DNA from: Spirochaetaceae bacterium
Lineage (GTDB): Bacteria; Spirochaetota; Spirochaetia; Treponematales; Breznakiellaceae
DNA: 11,079 nucleotides
Direction: 5' to 3'
Assembly (NCBI GenBank): GCA_031265635.1
Contig: JAISCK010000009.1
Coordinates: forward strand, 1-11,079
Shown here: positions 5,548 through 11,079 of the stretch, one piece after another
How the letters are laid out: each line of letters opens with the position of its first letter
Numbering within the stretch: position 1 is the stretch's first letter
Notes under the pieces: model-generated
The model's input: only the letters and a program-made list of their open reading frames with translations
Told to the model about the DNA's origin: nothing
The model's database searches: none
Program-made: the position numbers and the translations under genes

Positions 5548-7476
5548 CTAGCGGGTCAGCTTTATCAGGGCGGTTGACAGCGCCGGCACATAGGTTACGA
5601 GGAATACCACCGCGAGCTGAATAAGCAGGAAGGGCAGGACAAAGCGGCAGATTTCCATAAAGGGCCTCTTGAAACGGTAGCTCGCGAGGAACAGGTTCAT
5701 GCCTACAGGCGGCGTGAGAAAACCTACTTCAAGATTGATGATAAAGATGACTCCCAGATGAACCGGGTCTATGCCGTAAGCCTGTCCGAGGGGCACGATG
5801 AGGGGCAGTACCACGAGTATGGCCGAAAATATGTCCATGAGGCAGCCCACCACAAGGAGGGCCAGGTTGAGGAGCAGGAGGAAAAGGTATTTTGATTCCA
5901 CCGCCGCCTGCATCCAGCGGGTAAAATTTTGGGGAACCTGGGTGTCGATAATGGCGTAGGAAAGGCCCTTGGCCATGGCAAGTATGGAGAGCACCCCTCC
6001 TATGATGGGGATTGCCTTGAGGAACACCTTTGCCGTATCGGCGACGGCTATGTCCTTGTGGATGAGTACTTCGGTGATAAATACATAGAACACCGACACG
6101 GCGCTGATTTCGACCAGCGAAAGTATACCCGAAAAATAAAGGGCGATAAGCGAAACCGGAAGGAGTATCTCAAAGGCGGCGTGTTTAAGGGAACGGAGCG
6201 CCTTTGGGAATTCAAATGCCTCGACAGGTATCTTTACCTTGCGCGACGCGCCTATGCCAAAGACTATCATTGCCGCGACAAGAATACAGCCGGGTATGAG
6301 GGCGCCTATAAAATAATGCAGTATGCTTGAATCAACGGTCCCTCCCATAAAATGAAGAATCGTATTGGATGTGGAACCCACGAGTATGATGGGGAGGCTC
6401 GGCGGAAAGAGCAGCCCTATGCAGCCGGAGGACGTAAGCAGCCCTATGGAAAAACGGCCGGGGTACTGGGACTTTTCGGTTAAGATCGTATAGAGCAGTC
6501 CGCCCAGGGCCAGTATGGTTACTCCCGACGCGCCGGTAAAGGAAGTAAAGAAGGCGCAGATGATTACCGTGGCGATAATCATGCCGCCGGGTATCCAGTT
6601 AAAAAAGCTCCTGAAAGTATGGAGCAGCCTTTCGCCGGCTTTGCTTTCCGAGAGAAAAAATCCCGTCAGGGTAAAGAGGGGTATGGCGATAATATCCCCG
6701 TCGGTAAGGGCCGAATAAATCTGTATGGGCACCGCCTCGGGCTCGCCGAAGGCCGCCTGAAGTATGATCATGGCTATGCCGCCTATGGCGGCGAAAATCG
6801 GCGTACCGGCAAGAGCCGCGGCTATGAGGAGCAGTATGGCGGGAACTTTAATAAGATGGGCCGTGTCGTAAAGGAAATCAAGCCAGAACAGGACAGGCGG
6901 CGGCGGTTCAAAACCCCATAGCATCTTGGCTATGGCCGGCAGGGCGCAGGCCGTTCCCAAAAGCAGGGGCAGCGCGCAAAGAACGGGCCGGGCCTTTTTC
7001 CACGGAAGGGCAAGGGCAATGCGCAGGGCCATGACCGCGTAGGCCAGGGGCATAGCCAGGGCGAAAACCCGGCTGGGGATAAAACCCGCGAGGCGGCCGG
7101 AAAGACCGTAACGGAGAAAGGACACCGAATTCCAGGCAAGGAGAATAAGAAGAAAAGATGAGAAGGAACAGCTTATGAGAGCCAGAACGGTTTTCAGTTT
7201 TTCGTTTTTTATATAGTGAACCACGGCGATGGAAATATGTTCCTTTGATTTCGTGGTGATCATGGCGGCAAAGAGGCCGAGTACAAGGAAGATGTGTGTC
7301 ATCACCGCCCTGGCGGACGGAATGGTCAGGGAAAACTGGCGGAGCAGGGCTTCCAGCGCCGGCACAAGGGCAAGGAGGCCGAGGGCGGCGTAACAGATGC
7401 CGTGTTCCGCCAGCATCATGATCCTGGCAAGGCCCCGCCCGCCTTCTCCCGCGGGGTTTTCGCCGTTCTGTTTCAT
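5548..7476 (-). CDS. tatQM: TRAP transporter fused small and large permease (DctQ-DctM)
   Basis: Inner-membrane permease of a TRAP uptake system, 642 residues. Residues about 20-160 are the four-helix DctQ-like small subunit. A hydrophobic linker (about 165-215) joins it to the DctM-like large subunit (about 215-640), which carries GASG (315-318), LLFPPSLP (355-362) and FLTPPVGMNLF (586-596), motifs typical of the ion- and substrate-binding core. TRAP permeases import substrate handed over by a periplasmic binding protein, usually driven by a Na+ gradient. Fused Q-M proteins are a known variant, and one is paired with TatT and TatP in Treponema pallidum (Tp0958). Its ATG overlaps the tatP stop by one base (TGATG), so translation is probably coupled; the only GGAG lies about 13 bases upstream. 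It is the last gene of the operon, its stop being 3 bases from the convergent copA stop. Substrate unknown. Confidence 0.92.
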   Translation of the reverse strand: MKQNGENPAGEGGRGLARIMMLAEHGICYAALGLLALVPALEALLRQFSLTIPSARAVMTHIFLVLGLFAAMITTKSKEHISIAVVHYIKNEKLKTVLALISCSFSSFLLILLAWNSVSFLRYGLSGRLAGFIPSRVFALAMPLAYAVMALRIALALPWKKARPVLCALPLLLGTACALPAIAKMLWGFEPPPPVLFWLDFLYDTAHLIKVPAILLLIAAALAGTPIFAAIGGIAMIILQAAFGEPEAVPIQIYSALTDGDIIAIPLFTLTGFFLSESKAGERLLHTFRSFFNWIPGGMIIATVIICAFFTSFTGASGVTILALGGLLYTILTEKSQYPGRFSIGLLTSSGCIGLLFPPSLPIILVGSTSNTILHFMGGTVDSSILHYFIGALIPGCILVAAMIVFGIGASRKVKIPVEAFEFPKALRSLKHAAFEILLPVSLIALYFSGILSLVEISAVSVFYVFITEVLIHKDIAVADTAKVFLKAIPIIGGVLSILAMAKGLSYAIIDTQVPQNFTRWMQAAVESKYLFLLLLNLALLVVGCLMDIFSAILVVLPLIVPLGQAYGIDPVHLGVIFIINLEVGFLTPPVGMNLFLASYRFKRPFMEICRFVLPFLLIQLAVVFLVTYVPALSTALIKLTR

Positions 7477-8507
7477 CAGCGCTGTCCGCTCCGGTAGCGT
7501 TTCACTATGGCGTCTATTTTCAGGTATATGTCCCGGTCAAAGATGGTTCCCAAAAGGCCGGGCAGGGCTCTTTCAACCTCATCGGTCCAGAGCTGTTCCT
7601 GGGCCGCGCTGAGACGGTTGATGACCAGGCCGGAACGGCCCATGACACGCAGGGCCTCGTCGGAGGTTCTCTGCATGGAAGCGTCAAGTTCCGAGGCTAT
7701 CCTCCGCGTTACCCTGATCATCTCCTCCCGGTGCCGGGGATCGATTCTTTCCCAGGTAACCCTGTTCATCACTATGCCGCCGAGAAAGGGAGCTATATTG
7801 ATCGAAGCCATGTTCCTGAGACTGGTGTAAAGCCTGTAGGCCGCCACCGATGCCGGGCTTTGGTACACCGCGTTAATGGCCCCGCTTGCCATCTTGGAGG
7901 CCACGTCAACGAGGTCTGTTTCAACAAGCTGGAACCCCATGGTTTTGAACACCGTATTAAGATCACTGGCCTCCGCGTTAGTGGCAAGCCTGTGCCGCCT
8001 GAGATCATCGGGAACCAGGACCGGGTCCCTTGAAAAAACATTGACCCAGCCGGCTTTGGACCAGGCCATTACCACATACTGCGTGGTGTTGTTGATTCTT
8101 TCCTCAAAATCGCCCTGGACTTCCCTCATGACAAGGTCCAGTTCCGCGTCGTCACGGATGAGGAAAGGACAGCTCAGCGTAATGATAGAAGGATTGATAG
8201 TACTGAGACCAAAGGTGGTAAAGACCGCCGCCTGTATCTGATTGGCGTCAAGGGACGAGCGCATCTTCGCCTCGCCTCCCTCGGTTCCCCCGTGAAGCAC
8301 TCGTACCCTGATCTGACCGCCGCTTATTCTTGTCCATTCCGCGGCAATGCGGTTAAGGCTCGCGCCCCAGAGGGAATTTTCCGGGACAGGGGAGGCGATT
8401 TTGATTTCGATGTTCTGGGAACTGCCCCGGCCGCGCTGGGCAAAAAGCGCCAGGGGGCCAAGGCAAAAAAGGAACAGCGCCGCGATACACAGTCTGTTAT
8501 GCGTCAT
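7476..8507 (-). CDS. tatP: TRAP transporter periplasmic substrate-binding protein (DctP family)
   Basis: Periplasmic ligand-binding subunit of the TRAP system, 343 residues. An N-terminal signal peptide (MTHNRLCIAALFLF to about LALFA) is followed by a DctP-family fold. It begins IEIKIASPVPENSLWG, contains the GGTEGGEAKMR and LSCPFLIRDD regions, and has the central segment LRRHRLATNAEASDLN, where DctP proteins normally hold the Arg that binds the ligand carboxylate; I cannot tell which Arg here does this. The start at 8507 is set by AAGGAG 6 bases upstream, overlapping the tatT stop, and by the signal peptide; an in-frame ATG at 8573 would bury that signal behind 22 residues inside tatT. It lies 10 bases after tatT and overlaps the permease gene. 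In T. pallidum the equivalent protein binds TatT and was proposed to handle hydrophobic ligands; the ligand here is unknown. Confidence 0.92.
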   Translation of the reverse strand: MTHNRLCIAALFLFCLGPLALFAQRGRGSSQNIEIKIASPVPENSLWGASLNRIAAEWTRISGGQIRVRVLHGGTEGGEAKMRSSLDANQIQAAVFTTFGLSTINPSIITLSCPFLIRDDAELDLVMREVQGDFEERINNTTQYVVMAWSKAGWVNVFSRDPVLVPDDLRRHRLATNAEASDLNTVFKTMGFQLVETDLVDVASKMASGAINAVYQSPASVAAYRLYTSLRNMASINIAPFLGGIVMNRVTWERIDPRHREEMIRVTRRIASELDASMQRTSDEALRVMGRSGLVINRLSAAQEQLWTDEVERALPGLLGTIFDRDIYLKIDAIVKRYRSGQR

Positions 8508-8513
8508 AACATA

Positions 8514-8519
8514 CTCCTT
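8514..8519 (-). promoter_or_regulatory. Ribosome binding site of tatP
   Basis: AAGGAG (read on the minus strand) sits 6 bases before the ATG at 8507 and includes part of the tatT stop codon TAA (8520-8518). It decides the tatP start and suggests coupled translation of tatT and tatP. Confidence 0.75.
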
Positions 8520-9474
8520 ACCATTCTTCATATGGAGAAGGCAAAAACGAGAAATAATTATAGTCATTGTCAAGAAGAAATTGGGCTTTTCTTTTTGCCA
8601 ACACGTTCATAAGCCGTATGGAAGGCTCGGCGTTTTCGTCAACAGCCAGGGCCTTTTCCAGGTTTTCCCTGAAACCTTCGTAATCCTGGGCCGGAACGCA
8701 GAAAGCCTGGGCAAAGGCCACATAGGGACCCGCCGAATGTCCTCCGGTCTTTTCCAGGGCTTTATTGAAATGGAACAGCGCTTTTTCCCGGTCGCCGCCG
8801 AGCGCTTCCGGCAGGGAACTGTAGAAGAGAATGTAGAATTCATCAATGGCCGATATATTGAAATCAGGGTCAATCTCATAGGCCCTTCCTATCATGGCCG
8901 AAAGGGAATATATCTTTTCACCCAGTTCAAAATCAAAGACATCAAGAGAATAGGCAGAAAGCATGCCGGCCGTGGTCCAGTACAGCAGGGGTACATCGTC
9001 TTTCTTCATCCTGCCGAGGTATTGGCCCATATCCTCCTCGCCGGCTTCACTGAACCCCGGATATTTTTTGTCCAGTGCCCTGTAGAGCAGGGCCGCTCCC
9101 CGGAGGTAAAGCTGTTTGGCCCTTTTAAGGAGCGCTTCTTTTTTGATGTAGTCTTCGGGGCCGAGCTTTTCCGCGGGACCCTGGACATAGGCGTTGGCGT
9201 ACATGATAAAAAGTGAACCGGTGGTGAGGAGCAGTCCCTGGTGTTCGGGGTTGCTTGCCAGAAGGGTTTCGTACATTTTGATGGCAAAGGGGAGGGCGTC
9301 TCCCACAAGTTCAATATCGTTGTCTTCGGTGAAAGCCGAGGCGCTGCCCCCGGAGCTTACCATGTCCGCCGCCTTTTTCATGACCATGCGGTTAAGGGAA
9401 CAGGACGCGAGAACAGCCACAAGAACGCCCAGGGCAAGAACGACCGGGGGTTTGCGTCTTTCCGTAGTGATCAT
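8518..9474 (-). CDS. tatT: TatT-type TRAP-associated lipoprotein (T component)
   Basis: A 318-residue lipoprotein partner of the TRAP binding protein. Residues 1-24 are a lipoprotein signal with basic RRK, a hydrophobic core and lipobox VLASC; Cys25 is the predicted lipidated residue. The rest is strongly helical with TPR-like pairs (for example ALPFAIKMYETLLASNPEH and EKALFHFNKALEKTGGH), as in Treponema pallidum TatT (Tp0956), a helical-repeat protein with a pore that forms a complex with TatP. Length and gene order (T, then P, then QM) fit that family. The ATG has AAGGAG 6 bases upstream and overlaps the exonuclease stop (ATGA). Its stop lies in the tatP ribosome binding site. It probably anchors or passes ligand to TatP at the membrane; recognition is by sequence pattern and context, as no alignment could be run. 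Confidence 0.88.
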   Translation of the reverse strand: MITTERRKPPVVLALGVLVAVLASCSLNRMVMKKAADMVSSGGSASAFTEDNDIELVGDALPFAIKMYETLLASNPEHQGLLLTTGSLFIMYANAYVQGPAEKLGPEDYIKKEALLKRAKQLYLRGAALLYRALDKKYPGFSEAGEEDMGQYLGRMKKDDVPLLYWTTAGMLSAYSLDVFDFELGEKIYSLSAMIGRAYEIDPDFNISAIDEFYILFYSSLPEALGGDREKALFHFNKALEKTGGHSAGPYVAFAQAFCVPAQDYEGFRENLEKALAVDENAEPSIRLMNVLAKRKAQFLLDNDYNYFSFLPSPYEEW

Positions 9475-10115
9475 TCGGTTCTCCTTGCCGCCTGATGAAA
9501 ATCAGGGCGTATCTGTTTTACGCAGGCTGTAAATACTTCCATACAGACCCGCGCGTCATCCGAAGCCCGGTGGGCCTCTTTCGCGTCAATGCCGAACTCC
9601 GAGGCCAGGTCCTGGAGCTTGTAGCTCGTCCGTTTCGGAAATGCCTCCCTGGCAAAAACAAGGGTGTCGGCAACCTGGTTGGGAAGTTCCCTGAACGGGG
9701 CGCTGAACCGGCTTTTGACGGATTCCGCCCCATCCTGAAACGTCAACCGGGCCTGGTCTCTGTAGCACCGTTTAAGGCTTTCGTTGATAAAACCACAGTC
9801 AAAAGGGGCGTTATGGGCCACCAGAATACTGCCGTTTGTAAAACGCAAAAAATCGGGCAGGGTTTCTTCGATGGAGGACTTGTCTTTCAGCATCGCGTCG
9901 TCTATGCCGTTTACCCTGCTTGCCCCGGCGGGCATGGGTATACCGGGATTTATCAGAACCGAAAACCGCGCGGCAATACCCAGGCAGTCAAATTTAACCG
10001 CGCCCAGTTCGACAATACGGTCGGTCTGGGAATAGAGTCCGGTGGTTTCAATGTCAAATGCCGTAAACGCCGCTCCCTTAACAAAGGCTTCAGCCGCCCA
10101 GTCAAATCCGCTCAT
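9471..10115 (-). CDS. DnaQ-like DEDDh 3'-5' exonuclease
   Basis: A cytoplasmic exonuclease of the DnaQ/RNase T group, acting on DNA or RNA 3' ends with two metal ions. Numbered from the GTG at 10130, the five active residues are all present: DIETTG (Asp26, Glu28), HNAPFD (Asp111) and HRASDD (His187, Asp192), giving a complete DEDDh set. The domain fills nearly the whole protein of 214-219 residues, so this is a free-standing nuclease, either a separate proofreading epsilon subunit or a general trimming enzyme; sequence alone does not decide. The start is uncertain. ATG 10115 is preferred because the AAGGA before GTG 10130 is only 2 bases away, but the ATG has only a weak GGAAAGAGA upstream. 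It lies 24 bases after the phosphohexomutase stop and overlaps tatT by 4 bases, so it is co-transcribed with both, with no evident functional link. Confidence 0.88.
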   Translation of the reverse strand: MSGFDWAAEAFVKGAAFTAFDIETTGLYSQTDRIVELGAVKFDCLGIAARFSVLINPGIPMPAGASRVNGIDDAMLKDKSSIEETLPDFLRFTNGSILVAHNAPFDCGFINESLKRCYRDQARLTFQDGAESVKSRFSAPFRELPNQVADTLVFAREAFPKRTSYKLQDLASEFGIDAKEAHRASDDARVCMEVFTACVKQIRPDFHQAARRTE

Positions 10116-10139
10116 CAGATCTCTTTCCACCGTCCTTCT

Positions 10140-11079
10140 TTAATCGCCGATGACTTTGCGTATGTCCCGCTTTATCGCGCCAAGTTTTTTGGCCGCTTCC
10201 GCCTTTGCTTCCCCAAGGCTTCCGGTAACCTTGGTACAGCTCGTGGCGTAGAATTTTATCTTGGGCTCGGTGCCGCTGGGCCTGGCGCTTACCACGGTTC
10301 CGTCTTCAAGGTAGAACTGGAGTACATCGCTTTTGGGAAGCGAAACCTTTTCCGTTCCCTTTCCCTTGCCGGGTATGATCCACAGCGATTCAAGCACATC
10401 CCGTATTTTGACAACCCTGAGCCCGCCCAGCGTTCCCGGAGGATTTTTCCGGTATTCTTCCATGATGCCTTTCATGATGGCCGGGCCGTCAGGACCCTGG
10501 AAGTATTTGGAAATGCCCATTTCTTCCCAGTAACCCGCGATGCCGTAAAGCTCGTTGAGCCGGTCAAGGAGGCCCTTGCCTTTGCTTCTCCAGTAAAGGG
10601 TCATCTCGGCGGTCAGCGCCGCCGCTGAAACCCCGTCCTTGTCGCGCACTTCGTTTTCGATGAGGTAGCCGTAACTTTCTTCGGTACCGAATACTACCGT
10701 GTGGCTTCCGTCTTCCTCGCAACGGCGCATAATATCGGCTATCCACTTAAAGCCAGTGAGGCACTCAAGGCAGGCGGCGCCGTAGTATTCAGCGATCTTC
10801 CCCTGCATGCCGGTAGTAACTATGCTGTTTACCATGGCGGGATTTTTCGGCATCCTTCCCAGTTCTTTAAGGGAAAGGAAAATATAGTCCGCGAGAAGCG
10901 CGCCCATCTGGTTTCCCGTAACAAGGGTAAATTCCCCGGATGGGGCATGCGCCGAAGCCCCCTGCGCGCCGGGCTTTGCCCCGCCTGAGGGAACGGCAAT
11001 CCCGAAACGGTCGGCGTCGGGATCGGTGGCCATAACCACATCGGCGTTTTTTTCCCTGCCGAGTTTGACCGCCATTTCC
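10140..11079 (-). CDS. Phosphoglucomutase/phosphomannomutase, C-terminal part (5' end outside window)
   Basis: Cytoplasmic alpha-D-phosphohexomutase, interconverting hexose 1- and 6-phosphates for glycogen, cell-envelope sugars and glycolysis. The frame is open to the window edge and the Met at 11075 is internal, so the gene is cut. Numbered from that Met, visible motifs are the Mg2+ loop TDPDADR (17-23), LTGFKWIA (106-113), the sugar-specificity loop GTEES (130-134) and the phosphate-binding RPSGTEPK (265-272). These correspond to domains II (end), III and IV of the family; the serine active loop of domain I lies outside. The pattern LTGFKWI with FGTEESYGYL suggests the larger PgcA/PGM2-like group of about 570-600 residues. 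A small Gly/Ala/Pro-rich insert (about 30-46) follows the Mg2+ loop. The stop TAA is just ahead of the exonuclease gene. Choice between glucose and mannose is not resolved. Confidence 0.92.
   Translation of the reverse strand, partial: EMAVKLGREKNADVVMATDPDADRFGIAVPSGGAKPGAQGASAHAPSGEFTLVTGNQMGALLADYIFLSLKELGRMPKNPAMVNSIVTTGMQGKIAEYYGAACLECLTGFKWIADIMRRCEEDGSHTVVFGTEESYGYLIENEVRDKDGVSAAALTAEMTLYWRSKGKGLLDRLNELYGIAGYWEEMGISKYFQGPDGPAIMKGIMEEYRKNPPGTLGGLRVVKIRDVLESLWIIPGKGKGTEKVSLPKSDVLQFYLEDGTVVSARPSGTEPKIKFYATSCTKVTGSLGEAKAEAAKKLGAIKRDIRKVIGD

Noticed and set aside
8508..8573. In-frame extension of tatP to ATG 8573
   Set aside because: It would overlap the end of tatT and bury the signal peptide; ATG 8507 has an ideal AAGGAG.
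8347..9216. Plus-strand open frame of 289 codons across tatP and tatT
   Set aside because: It is antisense to two well-supported genes and shows no recognisable family pattern.
9495..10628. Long plus-strand open frame (377 codons) opposite the exonuclease and mutase genes
   Set aside because: It lies antisense to two genes with full catalytic motifs, has no recognisable domain and spans both genes, so it is a composition-driven shadow.

Overview
The window reads as chromosomal DNA of a Treponema-like spirochete. The strongest indicator is a three-gene TRAP transporter module with a TatT-type lipoprotein, a periplasmic DctP-type binding protein and a fused DctQ-DctM permease. This is the arrangement described for Treponema pallidum Tp0956-Tp0957-Tp0958. 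The fairly GC-rich composition fits environmental or gut treponemes better than T. pallidum, but the species cannot be fixed from sequence alone. Genes are packed with 1-4 nt overlaps and good AAGGAG-type ribosome binding sites.

Left half (plus strand, 24-5544): a copper-handling cluster. The first gene encodes an unusual multidomain membrane protein: cytoplasmic HMA domain, UreH/DsbD-like membrane core, a cupredoxin domain, a second degenerate cupredoxin-like domain and a Cys-rich tail. It is followed by a previously easy-to-miss 29-residue membrane micro-ORF with an HWHC motif, and then by a secreted DUF2318 (FtrD-like) protein with five conserved cysteines. After 91 bases holding repeated hairpin/palindrome motifs comes copA, a P1B-1 Cu+-ATPase. 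This copA is longer than usual: after its last transport helix it runs in frame into a lipoprotein-like signal segment with a lipobox (LAVLSC), followed by a domain of about 200 residues with an internal repeat. A reasonable model, by inference, is that HMA domains receive cytosolic Cu+, CopA and the UreH-like core move it across the inner membrane, and the cupredoxin, DUF2318 and CopA tail handle it outside.

Right half (minus strand, 11079-5548): a tightly coupled run reading a phosphoglucomutase/phosphomannomutase (5' end outside the window), a DnaQ-like DEDDh 3'-5' exonuclease, tatT, tatP and the fused QM permease. The last three form one TRAP uptake system for an unknown, probably organic-acid or hydrophobic, ligand. 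The two operons converge with only 3 bases between their stop codons.

I see no RNA genes, insertion sequences, CRISPR arrays or phage genes. The most novel points are the CopA-lipoprotein fusion, the HWHC micro-ORF, and the arrangement of the four copper genes as a possible uncharacterised copper export or delivery system.
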